From Streptomyces sp. HNM0575 (GTDB taxonomy: Bacteria; Actinomycetota; Actinomycetes; Streptomycetales; Streptomycetaceae), in NCBI RefSeq assembly GCF_012726265.1, contig NZ_JAASAG010000006.1:310001-374000 (forward strand): DNA of 64,000 bases, given 5' to 3'. Under the pieces are notes generated by a model that saw only the letters and a program-made list of their open reading frames with translations, searched no databases and was not told the origin of the DNA. Shown here piece after piece: positions 8,330 to 18,404 of this stretch (position 1 is the first letter of the stretch; each line of letters begins with the position of its first letter). Position numbers and translations under genes: made by a program.

Positions 8330-9265
8330 ATGACGAACCGCCAGGTCGAGCACGAGATCACCGTCGACGCCCCGGCCGCCGCCGTCTACCGGCTGCTGGC
8401 CGAGGTGGAGAACTGGCCCCGGATCTTCCCGCCCACCATCCACGTCGACCACATGGAGCGGGGCGAGGACGAGGAGCGCATACGGATCTGGGCCACCGCC
8501 AACGGCGAGGCCAAGAACTGGACTTCGCGCCGCACCCTCGACCCGCGGAAGCTGCGGATCACCTTCCGCCAGGAGGTCTCCAGCCCGCCGGTCGCCGCCA
8601 TGGGCGGCACCTGGATCGTCGAGCCGCTGTCCGGCTCGGCCTCCCGGGTGCGGCTGCTGCACGACTACCGGGCCGTGGACGACGACCCCGACGGCCTGAA
8701 GTGGATCGACGAGGCCGTCGACCGCAACTCCCGCACCGAACTCGCCTCGCTGAAGCAGAATGTCGAACTGGCCCACGCCTCCGAGGAGATCACCTTCTCC
8801 TTCGAGGACACCGTCCGGATACAGGGCCAGGCCAAGGACGCCTACGACTTCATCGACGAGGCCGGGATGTGGGCCGAGCGGCTCCCGCACGTGGCGAGCG
8901 TCCGCCTGGAGGAGGACACCCCGGGGCTTCAGACCCTGGAGATGGACACCCGCGCGCAGGACGGCTCCACGCACACCACCAAGTCGTACCGCGTGACCTT
9001 CCCGCACCACAGGATCGCGTACAAGCAGGTCACGCTGCCCGCCCTGATGACGCTGCACACCGGCCTGTGGACCTTCAAAGAGGACGAGCACGGAGTCGAG
9101 GCCACCTCGCAGCACACCGTGGTCCTCAACACCGGCAACATCGCCCGCGTGCTGGGCGAGGAGGCCGGCGTCGCTGACGCCCGGGAGTACGTGCGCAACG
9201 CGCTCGGCGCCAACAGCCGCGCCACCCTCGGCCACGCGAAGGACTACGCGGAGAACAAGCGCTGA
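8330..9265 (+). CDS. Didomain aromatase/cyclase (ActVII/LanL/JadD type)
   Basis: A 311-residue protein of two START/Bet v1-like helix-grip domains (about residues 1-150 and 155-311), each beginning with a segment such as EHEITVDAPAAAVYRLL or ITFSFEDTVRIQG. It aromatises the first ring of C-9-reduced polyketides. Repeated landmarks are ENWPRIFPP in the first half and GMWAERLPH in the second. Length matches the reducing-system didomain ARO/CYC group. ATG 8330 follows AAGAGGA and lies 22 bp after the KR stop. Confidence 0.94.
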   Translation: MTNRQVEHEITVDAPAAAVYRLLAEVENWPRIFPPTIHVDHMERGEDEERIRIWATANGEAKNWTSRRTLDPRKLRITFRQEVSSPPVAAMGGTWIVEPLSGSASRVRLLHDYRAVDDDPDGLKWIDEAVDRNSRTELASLKQNVELAHASEEITFSFEDTVRIQGQAKDAYDFIDEAGMWAERLPHVASVRLEEDTPGLQTLEMDTRAQDGSTHTTKSYRVTFPHHRIAYKQVTLPALMTLHTGLWTFKEDEHGVEATSQHTVVLNTGNIARVLGEEAGVADAREYVRNALGANSRATLGHAKDYAENKR

Positions 9266-9267
9266 CC

Positions 9268-10836
9268 ATGGCCGCGCACTCAGTGGACACCGATGTGATC
9301 GTCGTGGGTGCCGGGCCGGTCGGGCTGATGCTCGCCGGGGAGCTGCGCACCGGCGGCGCGCGCGTGACCGTGCTGGAGCGGCTGGCCGAACCCACCACCG
9401 AGTCGCGGGCGTCGACCCTGCACGCCCGCACCATGGAGATCTTCGAACAGCGGGGCCTGCTCGACGAGTTGGGGACGGTGCCGCACGACACGGCCGGGCA
9501 CTTCGGCGGGATCCGGCTGGACTTCGGCGGACTGGACAGCCCGTACCGGGGCCTGTGGAAGGTGCCGCAGGCCGACACCGAGCGGCTGCTGGGCAGTCGG
9601 GCCGCCGGTCTCGGCGCGGTCGTCAGGCGCGGTCACGAACTCGTGGAGCTGCGGCAGACCGAGTCCGGGGTCGAAGCCGAAGCGGCCGGCCCCGGCGGCA
9701 CCGTACGGATCCGGGCCTCCCATCTGGTGGGCTGCGACGGTGAGAACAGCGCCGTACGGCGGCTGGGGGGCTTCCCCTTCCCCGGTACGGACGCGACGCG
9801 GGAGCTGCTCCGCGCCGACGTGGCCGGCATCGACGTGCCCGACCGCCGGTTCGAGCGCCACGAGCACGGCATGGCCGTCGCCCACCGCCGGCCCGACGGG
9901 ATCACCCGGGTCATGGTGCACGAGTTCGGGAAGTCCGCCGCGGCACGTGCCGGGGAGCCGGAGTTCGCGGAGGTCGCGGCGGCGTGGGCGAGGGTCACCG
10001 GGGAGGACATCACCGCGGGCAGGCCGGTCTGGGTCAACGCGTTCGGCAACGCCCGCAGGCTGGCCGGGCATTACCGCGACGGCCGGGTGCTGCTCGCAGG
10101 GGACGCCGCCCACGTGCAGATGCCGGTCGGCGGCCAGGCCCTCAACCTGGGCCTCCAGGACGCCGTGAACCTGGGCTGGAAGCTGGCGGCGCAGGTGCGC
10201 GGCACGGCACCCGCGGGCCTGCTGGACAGCTACCACGACGAGCGGCACGCGGTCGGCAGCCGCGTGCTGGCCAACATCGAGGCGCAGGCGCTGCTGCTGC
10301 TCGGCGGCCCGGAGGTGGAGCCGCTGCGCGCGGTCGTGGCCGAACTGCTCGGCCACGACGAGGCGGTGGGGCATCTGGCCGGAATGATCAGCGGCCTGGA
10401 CGTGCGCTACCCCGGCGAAGACGACGACCCGCTGGCCGGCCGCCGGGCGCCGTACTGGGAGCCGGCCGGCGGGGACGGGGCGGCCCGTACCGCGGAACTG
10501 CTGCGTACCGGGCGCGGGGTGCTGCTCGACTTCACCGCCGGTCTGTCGCCGGGGGCGGTCGCCGGCTGGGCGGACCGGGTCGGCATGGTGCCGGCCCCGG
10601 CGCCGCACGCCCCTGCGAGCGGGCCCCCGGCCGGGCCCGGCGGCAGGCCCGTCCGTGCGGTACTGATCCGCCCGGACGGCCACGTCGCATGGGCCGACTA
10701 CGGCTCGGCACAGCTCGATACGGCACGACTCGGCTCGGCACGGCTCGATACGGGACGGCTCGATACGGCACTGCGCCGCTGGTTCGGTGCCCCGGCGCAT
10801 GACCGGGCGGCCCCGGAGCCCGCGGCCGGGGTGTGA
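9268..10836 (+). CDS. Class A FAD-dependent aromatic monooxygenase 1 (PgaE/JadH/UrdE-like)
   Basis: A 522-residue flavoprotein hydroxylase. It has GAGPVG (14-19) for FAD, the DG motif LVGCDGENS, the GD motif LLAGDAAHVQMP, and a C-terminal thioredoxin-like domain with RPDGHVAWA. Position immediately after the aromatase (2 bp gap) matches the angucycline oxygenase that hydroxylates or remodels the tetracyclic core (C-12/C-12b chemistry in PgaE/JadH). Between VAWA and RWFG sits an expanded repeat encoding LDTARLGSARLDTGRLDT from imperfect GGCTCGATACGG units (10701-10773), absent from the paralogue at 10947. Which hydroxylation it performs cannot be read from the sequence. Confidence 0.92.
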   Translation: MAAHSVDTDVIVVGAGPVGLMLAGELRTGGARVTVLERLAEPTTESRASTLHARTMEIFEQRGLLDELGTVPHDTAGHFGGIRLDFGGLDSPYRGLWKVPQADTERLLGSRAAGLGAVVRRGHELVELRQTESGVEAEAAGPGGTVRIRASHLVGCDGENSAVRRLGGFPFPGTDATRELLRADVAGIDVPDRRFERHEHGMAVAHRRPDGITRVMVHEFGKSAAARAGEPEFAEVAAAWARVTGEDITAGRPVWVNAFGNARRLAGHYRDGRVLLAGDAAHVQMPVGGQALNLGLQDAVNLGWKLAAQVRGTAPAGLLDSYHDERHAVGSRVLANIEAQALLLLGGPEVEPLRAVVAELLGHDEAVGHLAGMISGLDVRYPGEDDDPLAGRRAPYWEPAGGDGAARTAELLRTGRGVLLDFTAGLSPGAVAGWADRVGMVPAPAPHAPASGPPAGPGGRPVRAVLIRPDGHVAWADYGSAQLDTARLGSARLDTGRLDTALRRWFGAPAHDRAAPEPAAGV

Positions 10837-10946
10837 GAGAGCCCGGGCGGCCCGACCGCCGGGCGGCCGGTGCGCCTCGGTGCGCGTCGGTGCCTGTCGG
10901 TGCGCATCCGCGTGCCGGGCCCGGAATCCGAAGAGGGGATCCACTG

Positions 10947-12449
<1,503 letters not shown>

Positions 12450-12463
12450 GCGAAGGGGAGCAC

Positions 12464-12979
12464 ATGTCACACGACGCGGCGTCACCGCGACGGCTCGCCG
12501 ACCGGATGGACGTCCGGGACCTCGTCGACCGCTATCTGGCCGGTCTGGACGAGGCGGAGTTCGACGACGCCTGGGCGCGGTCGTTCTTCACCGAGGGCGG
12601 CAGGTTCGAGTTCGCGATGGGCGGTCACGAAGGAGCGGCCGGCATGGCCGAGTTCACCGCCGCGATGATGGGCAAGTGGCGGCGGACCCACCACATGGCC
12701 GCGGGCCACATCGTGGAGGTCGACGGGGACCGGGCGCGGGTGAGGGGAAACCTGCTCGCCACCCACCTGCACCCGCGAGAGGCCGCACCGGACGGCCCGT
12801 CAGGACGGCCGGCTTCGCGGGAGACCTCCGCGGCGGCGCCCGAGCCCTTCCAGACGGGGGACCGCTTCGAGGGCGAGGCGGTGCGGACCGAAGCCGGCTG
12901 GCGCTTCGCGCGGCTCGCGTTCGAGGTGATCTGGACCCGCGGCACACCGCCGGTGCGCGCCGCCATCCACGACAGCTGA
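12464..12979 (+). CDS. SnoaL-like/NTF2-fold protein
   Basis: A 171-residue protein with an N-terminal SnoaL_4-type NTF2-like domain: MDVRDLVDRYLAGLDEAEFD, FFTEGGRFEFAMG, and THHMAAGHIVEVDGDRARV. Relatives include polyketide cyclases and cofactor-free hydroxylase-like proteins (SnoaL, AknH, SnoaL2 types). ATG 12464 follows GAAGGGGAG. It sits between an oxygenase and the glycosyltransferase in a closely spaced run. A Pro/Ser/Ala-rich insert (about 105-125) is unusual for the fold. It may act as an extra cyclase, a hydratase or a partner in sugar or aglycone modification; no specific reaction is assigned. Confidence 0.75.
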   Translation: MSHDAASPRRLADRMDVRDLVDRYLAGLDEAEFDDAWARSFFTEGGRFEFAMGGHEGAAGMAEFTAAMMGKWRRTHHMAAGHIVEVDGDRARVRGNLLATHLHPREAAPDGPSGRPASRETSAAAPEPFQTGDRFEGEAVRTEAGWRFARLAFEVIWTRGTPPVRAAIHDS

Positions 12980-12990
12980 AGGCGATTCAC

Positions 12991-14328
12991 ATGCGGACTC
13001 TCATCGCGGTCGCACCGCTGACCGCTCATCTGTATCCCAGCATCCCGCTGGCGTGGGCGCTCCAGAGCGCAGGGCACGAGGTGCGGGTGGCCTCCAACTC
13101 CGGCCTGGTCGGGCAGATCACCGCGGCGGGCCTCACGGCGGTAGGGCTCGGTGAGCGCAGCTCGCCGCCCCCGCCCGTCACCGACGAGCAGCTGGAGCGC
13201 TTCGGCGACGCCCTCGGGTTCGAGGCCGGCTCCGACTCCGACCAGCTCTGGCGGGCCATCGGCTACTACATGGTGGCCGCCAAGACGCGGTACCACCCGG
13301 ACGAGGAGGGACGGCAGGAACTCGCCGACAACCTCGTCGGGGCCGCCCGCGACTGGCGACCGGACCTGGTGATCTGGGATCCCGCGTGCCCCGTCGGGGC
13401 GGTCGCGGCCCGCGAGTGCGGCGCCGCCTCCGCCCGGATGATGTGGGGACCCGACTACATCGGCTGGCTCCGCGGGCGCCTCGTCGAACGAGCCGGCGAT
13501 CCGGCGTCCGCCGCGAGTCCGGAGACGGATCCGCTGGCCGAGCTTCTGGCGCCGGTCTTCGGCCGGTTCGGCCACGGCTTCTCCGAGGAGCTGCTGTTCG
13601 GCGACTTCACCATCGACCCGCTGCCCCCGCTGCTGCCCCGGCGCGAGGGGCTGCGCCGGATCCCGATGCGCTGGGTGCCCTACACCGGGGCGGCCCCCGT
13701 GCCGGAGTGGCTGTCGCGGCCGCCGTCGCGGCCCCGGGTGTGCCTGTCGCTGGGCGTCACAGGACGTACGGTCCACGACGGCCCGGACGCCCGGGTCATG
13801 GCCGCCTTCGAGGCCGTGGCCGGCATGGACGTCGAGGTGGTCGCCACGGTCGACGCCGGTCAGCTGGGCGAGGACCCGAAGGTCCCCGGCAACGTGCGGA
13901 TCGTCGACTACCTTCCGCTCACCCAGCTGATGCCGACCTGCTCGGCCGTCATCCACCACGGCGGCTTCGGCACGTTCTTCGCGGCGGCCGCGCACCGGGT
14001 GCCCCAGATGATCGTGATGGAGGAGCTGGGCAGCGCGCTCAACAGCACCCGGTATCTGGAGGCCAGGGGCGCGGGCATGGCCCTCCACAGCGACGGGCTG
14101 ACCGCGGCGCAGGTGGGCGGCGGACTCTCCAGGATGCTGACCGAGCCGTCGTTCCAGCGGGGGGCCGCGGCCGTGTACGCCGACATGACCGCCGCCCCCG
14201 GGCCCGGCGAGATCGTTCCGGTCCTGGAGCGGATGGCCGCGCAGTACGGTGCGGGTCGCGGTGCCGGTGCCGATCGCGGTGCCGGTGCCGGTGCCCGCGC
14301 CCACGCCCGCTCAAGTACCGGCGGCTGA
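12991..14328 (+). CDS. GT1 family glycosyltransferase for the aglycone
   Basis: A 445-residue GT-B fold glycosyltransferase of the macrolide/aromatic polyketide type. N-terminal acceptor domain starts MRTLIAVAPLTAHLYPSIPL; the nucleotide-sugar site is at CSAVIHHGGFGTFFAAA (about residue 315) and PQMIVMEELGSALNSTR. It is the only glycosyltransferase in the window, so the deoxysugar made by genes at 14336 and 29298-36367 is presumably its donor. The last ~28 residues are a Gly/Ala/Arg repeat (AGRGAGADRGAGAGARAHAR) derived from GCCGGTGCC-type DNA repeats, outside the conserved fold. O- versus C-transfer cannot be decided from sequence alone. Confidence 0.9.
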   Translation: MRTLIAVAPLTAHLYPSIPLAWALQSAGHEVRVASNSGLVGQITAAGLTAVGLGERSSPPPPVTDEQLERFGDALGFEAGSDSDQLWRAIGYYMVAAKTRYHPDEEGRQELADNLVGAARDWRPDLVIWDPACPVGAVAARECGAASARMMWGPDYIGWLRGRLVERAGDPASAASPETDPLAELLAPVFGRFGHGFSEELLFGDFTIDPLPPLLPRREGLRRIPMRWVPYTGAAPVPEWLSRPPSRPRVCLSLGVTGRTVHDGPDARVMAAFEAVAGMDVEVVATVDAGQLGEDPKVPGNVRIVDYLPLTQLMPTCSAVIHHGGFGTFFAAAAHRVPQMIVMEELGSALNSTRYLEARGAGMALHSDGLTAAQVGGGLSRMLTEPSFQRGAAAVYADMTAAPGPGEIVPVLERMAAQYGAGRGAGADRGAGAGARAHARSSTGG

Positions 14329-14335
14329 ACCGGAC

Positions 14336-14911
14336 ATGGACGTACAGGAGACCCGGGTGCCGGGCGCGTTCGTGTTCACGCCGAAGCAGATCCGCGACGA
14401 GCGGGGCGCCTTCTTCGAGGCGTTCCGCTGCGACCAGGTCGAGGAGGCCACGGGGCGCCCGTTCCGGCCGGAGCAGATCAACTACTCGGTGTCCCGGCGG
14501 AACACCCTCCGCGGCGTACACGGGGTGTCCGTACCGCCGGGGCAGGCGAAGTACGTGACGTGCGTGCGCGGGACGCTCCGCGACATCGTTGTGGACCTGC
14601 GGGTGGGCTCACCCGCCTTCGGCGCGCACCAAGTGACCCTGCTGGACGCCGAGTCGGGGCGGTGCGTGTACGTGCCGGAAGGGGTGGGGCACGGATTCCT
14701 CTCGCTCACCGACGACGCCTGCATCTGCTACGTGGTCTCCACGCGGCACGTGCCCGGCACGCAGATCGACATCGACCCGCTCGACCCCGAACTGGCGCTT
14801 CCGTGGGGGTTCGGCGAACCGCCGCTGATGTCGGAGAAGGACGCGAAGGCACCGGGAGTGCGTGCGGCGCTCGCCTCGGGGCTGCTGGCCCACTGGAACG
14901 ACGTGCGCTGA
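14336..14911 (+). CDS. TDP-4-keto-6-deoxyhexose 3,5-epimerase (RmlC/LanZ1 type)
   Basis: A 191-residue cupin epimerase that converts a D-configured TDP-4-ketohexose to the L-series. It has VPGAFVFTPKQIRDERGAFFE, the catalytic His in TLRGVHG (His62), VRGTLRDIVVDLRVGSPAFG and YVPEGVGHGFLSL. ATG 14336 begins the conserved domain; the earlier in-frame ATG at 14249 would add a Val/Pro repeat that merely overlaps the repetitive tail of the glycosyltransferase gene. Its presence argues that the attached sugar is L-configured, for example L-rhodinose. Confidence 0.92.
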   Translation: MDVQETRVPGAFVFTPKQIRDERGAFFEAFRCDQVEEATGRPFRPEQINYSVSRRNTLRGVHGVSVPPGQAKYVTCVRGTLRDIVVDLRVGSPAFGAHQVTLLDAESGRCVYVPEGVGHGFLSLTDDACICYVVSTRHVPGTQIDIDPLDPELALPWGFGEPPLMSEKDAKAPGVRAALASGLLAHWNDVR

Positions 14912-14962
14912 TCCGGGACGCGTACGCGGCGGCGCCACGCGCCGGGCGAGAACGGCCGGTTC

Positions 14963-14993
14963 TTGACCTCAACTGAACTTGAAGTTCTACGGT
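14963..14993 (+). promoter_or_regulatory. SoxR-box promoter ahead of the exporter gene
   Basis: TTGACC (14963-14968) and TACGGT (14988-14993) are separated by exactly 19 bp, the lengthened spacer typical of MerR/SoxR-activated promoters. Within the spacer, the 18-bp dyad CCTCAACTGAACTTGAAG (14967-14984) matches the streptomycete SoxR consensus CCTCAAGTTAACTTGAGG at 15 of 18 positions. It lies 34 bp before the TTG start of the MFS gene. SoxR itself is not in the window. Confidence 0.75.
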
Positions 14994-15026
14994 TTCGTCG
15001 TCCACAGACGACGCAAGGAGATTTCT

Positions 15027-16616
15027 TTGGGTACCGACACCGGTACGGCGGCAGCACCGCGGGCGACGCGAAGGGAATGGCTGGGGCTGGCGGTCCTCGC
15101 ACTTCCCACCATGCTCATCGCCATGGACCTGACGGTGCTGCACCTGGCACTGCCCACCCTCACCGCCGATCTGCGGCCCGGCAACACGCAGTTGCTGTGG
15201 ATCGTGGACATCTACAGCTTCCTCATCGCCGGCTTCCTCATCCCCATGGGCGCGATCGGGGACAGGATCGGCCGCCGGCGGCTGCTGCTCATCGGCGGGG
15301 CCGCGTTCGGAGTGGCCTCGGTGCTCTCGGCGTTCGCGGTCAGCCCGGCGATGCTGATCGCCGCACGGGCGCTGCTGGGCATCGCCGGCTCCACGCTGAT
15401 GCCCTCGACGCTGTCCCTGATCCGCATCATGTTCCAGGACCCGAGGCAGCAGGGCACCGCGATCGGCGCGTGGACGGGCTTCTTCGGCCTCGGAACGGTG
15501 ATCGGGCCGCTGGTCGGCGGCACCTTCCTGGAGCTCTTCTGGTGGGGTTCGGTCTTCCTGCTCGGCGTCCCGGTCATGCTGCTGCTGATCGTGCTGGGCC
15601 CGCGGCTGCTGCCGGAGTACCGGGACGAGTCGGTCGCATGGCCCGATCTGCTCAGCGCCGTCATGTCCGTCGCCGGCGTCCTCGCCCTGATCTTCAGCCT
15701 CAAGCGGATCGCGGCGGACGGCCTGAGCCCCGAGTCGGGCGTCGCCATCGTGGCCGGCGTGGTGCTCGCCGCGCTCTTCCTCCGCCGCCAGCGCCGCCTC
15801 GAACAGCCCCTGGTGGACCTCGGGTTGTTCCGAAACGGCCTGTTCGGCACCGCACTCGGCATGCTGGTGCTCGCCACCCTGCTCCAGGCCGGATCGCAGT
15901 TCCTGGTCATGCAGTACCTCCAGCTCGTACGGGGCCTGACCCCGATCCAGGCCGGGCTGTGGTCGCTGCCCATCACGGTCGGAATCACCATCGGCGCCTT
16001 CGGGGGGCCGGCGCTCGCCGGACGCATGAGGCTGAGCAGCCTGCTAGCCACGGGCCTCGTGGTCTCCGCGCTCGGCATGGCGCTGGTCACCCGGGTCGAC
16101 GGCCCCTCCGACCTGGTGCTCGCCGTGGCGGGGACCGCCGTCATCGGCCTCGGGCTCGGGCCGATGGTCGCGCTCGGCACCGGACTGATCGTGGGAGCGG
16201 CACCGCCCGAGCGGGCCGGCGCCGCGTCCGCGATGGCCTCGACCGGCACCGAGCTGGGCAGCGCGCTGGGCGTCGCGGTGATCGGCAGCGCCGCCTTCGC
16301 GGTCTACCGGGGGAACCTCTCCGACAGACTCCCCGAGGGCCTGCCGGCCTCCGTCGGCGAACAGGCCAAGAACACCCTCGCCGAGGCGGTCGACGTCGCC
16401 GGCAGGCTGCCGGCCGCCGACGGCTCCCGGCTGCTGACGGTGGCGCGTGACGCGTTCGTACACGGCCTCCAGACGACGGCGGTCGGCGGTGCCGTGCTCG
16501 CCTTACTGCTGGCCGTGGTGGCCACGACCATGCTCCGCAACGCCCGGATGCCGGGCCCCCCGCCGTCCGCGGAAGCGGACGACGGGGCGAAGTCCCTTGA
16601 GAAGGCGGATAATTGA
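15027..16616 (+). CDS. DHA2-family MFS drug exporter (EmrB/QacA type), TTA codon present
   Basis: A 529-residue, probably 14-helix drug:H+ antiporter, likely exporting the angucycline and giving self-resistance. Motif A is GAIGDRIGRRRLLLIGG after the second helix; motif C-like GLGTVIGPLVGG follows. The TTG at 15027 is chosen because AAGGAG (15015-15020) is 6 nt upstream; an in-frame ATG at 14979 lies inside the SoxR-box promoter and lacks a ribosome-binding site. A rare TTA leucine codon occurs at 16503-16505 near the last helix, making translation dependent on bldA tRNA. Its stop overlaps the region of the next gene's start. Confidence 0.9.
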   Translation: MGTDTGTAAAPRATRREWLGLAVLALPTMLIAMDLTVLHLALPTLTADLRPGNTQLLWIVDIYSFLIAGFLIPMGAIGDRIGRRRLLLIGGAAFGVASVLSAFAVSPAMLIAARALLGIAGSTLMPSTLSLIRIMFQDPRQQGTAIGAWTGFFGLGTVIGPLVGGTFLELFWWGSVFLLGVPVMLLLIVLGPRLLPEYRDESVAWPDLLSAVMSVAGVLALIFSLKRIAADGLSPESGVAIVAGVVLAALFLRRQRRLEQPLVDLGLFRNGLFGTALGMLVLATLLQAGSQFLVMQYLQLVRGLTPIQAGLWSLPITVGITIGAFGGPALAGRMRLSSLLATGLVVSALGMALVTRVDGPSDLVLAVAGTAVIGLGLGPMVALGTGLIVGAAPPERAGAASAMASTGTELGSALGVAVIGSAAFAVYRGNLSDRLPEGLPASVGEQAKNTLAEAVDVAGRLPAADGSRLLTVARDAFVHGLQTTAVGGAVLALLLAVVATTMLRNARMPGPPPSAEADDGAKSLEKADN

Positions 16617-16618
16617 CG

Positions 16619-18388
16619 ATGCCGGAGACCAACTCCGGCGCCGGCCCGGCCCAGACCCCCGTGGGGGTCTGGGCCGGTGTCGTGCGCCACGACGGCCAGA
16701 GCGACCCCTACACCATCTCCTTCGCCCCGGACGGGACGATCGCGCTGCGTACGCCCGTCACCGTGGGCACCGGGACCTGGGCAGCCGGGCAGGCGGGGCG
16801 GTTCACCTACGAACTCACCGAGACCCTCACCCCGGCGAGCGGCCAGGCGGGGCAGATACAGGCCCACGTCGAGGCCCACCTGGACGGGGCCGCGCACACG
16901 GGAGTCGGCAGCGCCCGCATCCACACCCCCGACGGCACGCTGGTGCACACCACGACCGCCGAGTCCGCCGGTGAACGGATCGGTGACGAACCGGCCGTCT
17001 GGCACGACGTCGTGAGCCTCGGTGCGCCGATCCGCGGGCGCACCCTCCACCGCGGGGACGACGGATTCGAGGAGGCCTGCTCGGGCTGGCTGCTCACCGT
17101 CGAGCACCGTCCCGCCGCTGTCGTGGTGGCGGCCGACGCCGGCGACGTGGCCGCAGCCGTGCGGTTCGCCGCCACGGCGGACCTGCCGGTCGCGGTGGAG
17201 TCGACCGGCCACGGCAAGTCGGTGCCCGCCGACGGCGCGGTGTTCGTGTCGACCCGGGAGATGCGCGAGCTGTCGGTCGACCCGCGGGCCCGAACCGCCC
17301 GCATCGGGGCGGGACTTCGCTGGGGCGAGGTGGTGGACGCCGCCGCCGAACACGGACTGGCGCCGCTGTGCGGCTCCTCCGAGCAGGTCGGGGTGATGGG
17401 CTATCTGACCGGCGGCGGACTGCCGATGGCCTGCCGTACGTACGGATTCGCCGCGGACCACGTCCGCTCCCTGGAACTGGTCACGGCCGACGGCCGGATC
17501 CGTACGGTCTCCCCGGACCAGGACCCCGACCTGTTCTGGGCGGTGCGGGGCGGCACGAGCAACTTCGGCGTGGTGACCTCGGCCGAGATCGACCTGGTGC
17601 CGCTGCGGAGCGTCTACGGCGGCGAGCTGCGCTACCCCGCCGAGGACCCCGCGCACGCGGCGCACGTCGTGCGCTCCTATCTGGCCTGGGTCAAGGAGCA
17701 GCCGGACGGGATGTCGTCCTCGGTGACTCTGCTGCGGCTCCCGGACGTGCCGCAGCTGCCCCGCGAACTGCGCGGCCGGTCGATCGTGCAGGTGCACATC
17801 GTCCACGTCGGCGACGAGGCACAGGGCGCCCGGCTGGTGGAGCCGCTGCGCGCGCTCGGGCCCGAGAAGGACACCTGCGCCTCGATGCCGTACTCGCGGA
17901 TCACCGAGCTGCACCAGGACCCGAAGCACCCGGTCAGGGTGCACTTCCGCAGCGCGCTGCTGTACGAGCCGGACGACGCGGCAGTGGAGACGCTGGTCTC
18001 GTTCATCGATCCGGCGGTGCCCGAAGGGCCGTTCCCCGGCATCGAGTTGCGCCACCTGGGCGGTGCGCTGAGCCGGCCGCCCGCACGTCCGCACTCGGTG
18101 GGCATCAGGGACGCCGCGTTCCACATGTGGATGCGGATGCCGGCCCCCGCCGAGCAGGCGGACGCCGTGCGCAGGGCCGCCGACCGCGTACTGGAACGGC
18201 TGCGGCCCTGGGACACCGGCGGCCTGCTGCCGGGGTTCCTCTACGAGCACGACTCCGGTCCCGAGCGGGTCCGGCGGGCCTACTCGGAGCCGGACCACCG
18301 GCGGCTGACCGCGCTGAAGGCCGAGTACGACCCGCACAACCTGTTCCGCGTCAACCACAACATCCCGCCCGTCCTGGACGGCGCCTGA
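16619..18388 (+). CDS. BBE-type covalent flavin oxidase with extra N-terminal beta domain
   Basis: A 589-residue protein in two parts. Residues about 148-589 form a PCMH/BBE oxidase: STGHGKS (His198) and APLCGSSEQVG (Cys251) align with the His and Cys that bind FAD bicovalently, followed by GGTSNFGVVTS and the C-terminal YDPHNLFRVNHN. Residues about 12-118 are a separate beta-rich unit (GVWAGVVRHDGQSDPYTISF, GTGTWAAGQAGRFTYEL) resembling small stand-alone Streptomyces proteins of unknown function. Relatives oxidise sugars (AknOx), hemiacetals (GilR) or aglycones. ATG 16619 is preferred; TTG 16613 is the alternative overlapping the exporter stop. Confidence 0.85.
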   Translation: MPETNSGAGPAQTPVGVWAGVVRHDGQSDPYTISFAPDGTIALRTPVTVGTGTWAAGQAGRFTYELTETLTPASGQAGQIQAHVEAHLDGAAHTGVGSARIHTPDGTLVHTTTAESAGERIGDEPAVWHDVVSLGAPIRGRTLHRGDDGFEEACSGWLLTVEHRPAAVVVAADAGDVAAAVRFAATADLPVAVESTGHGKSVPADGAVFVSTREMRELSVDPRARTARIGAGLRWGEVVDAAAEHGLAPLCGSSEQVGVMGYLTGGGLPMACRTYGFAADHVRSLELVTADGRIRTVSPDQDPDLFWAVRGGTSNFGVVTSAEIDLVPLRSVYGGELRYPAEDPAHAAHVVRSYLAWVKEQPDGMSSSVTLLRLPDVPQLPRELRGRSIVQVHIVHVGDEAQGARLVEPLRALGPEKDTCASMPYSRITELHQDPKHPVRVHFRSALLYEPDDAAVETLVSFIDPAVPEGPFPGIELRHLGGALSRPPARPHSVGIRDAAFHMWMRMPAPAEQADAVRRAADRVLERLRPWDTGGLLPGFLYEHDSGPERVRRAYSEPDHRRLTALKAEYDPHNLFRVNHNIPPVLDGA

Positions 18389-18404
18389 AAGGGGAACAAC
18401 CGGC

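Noticed and set aside
10833..10946. Earlier start for oxygenase 2
   Set aside because: The added residues are Arg/Pro-rich and the good ribosome-binding site precedes 10947.
12991..14328. Assigning the glycosyltransferase as a C-glycosyltransferase
   Set aside because: O- and C-glycosyltransferases of this family differ by few residues that I cannot score reliably without an alignment.
14249..14335. Earlier in-frame start for the 3,5-epimerase
   Set aside because: It adds only Val/Pro repeat residues overlapping the glycosyltransferase tail; the conserved domain begins just after 14336.
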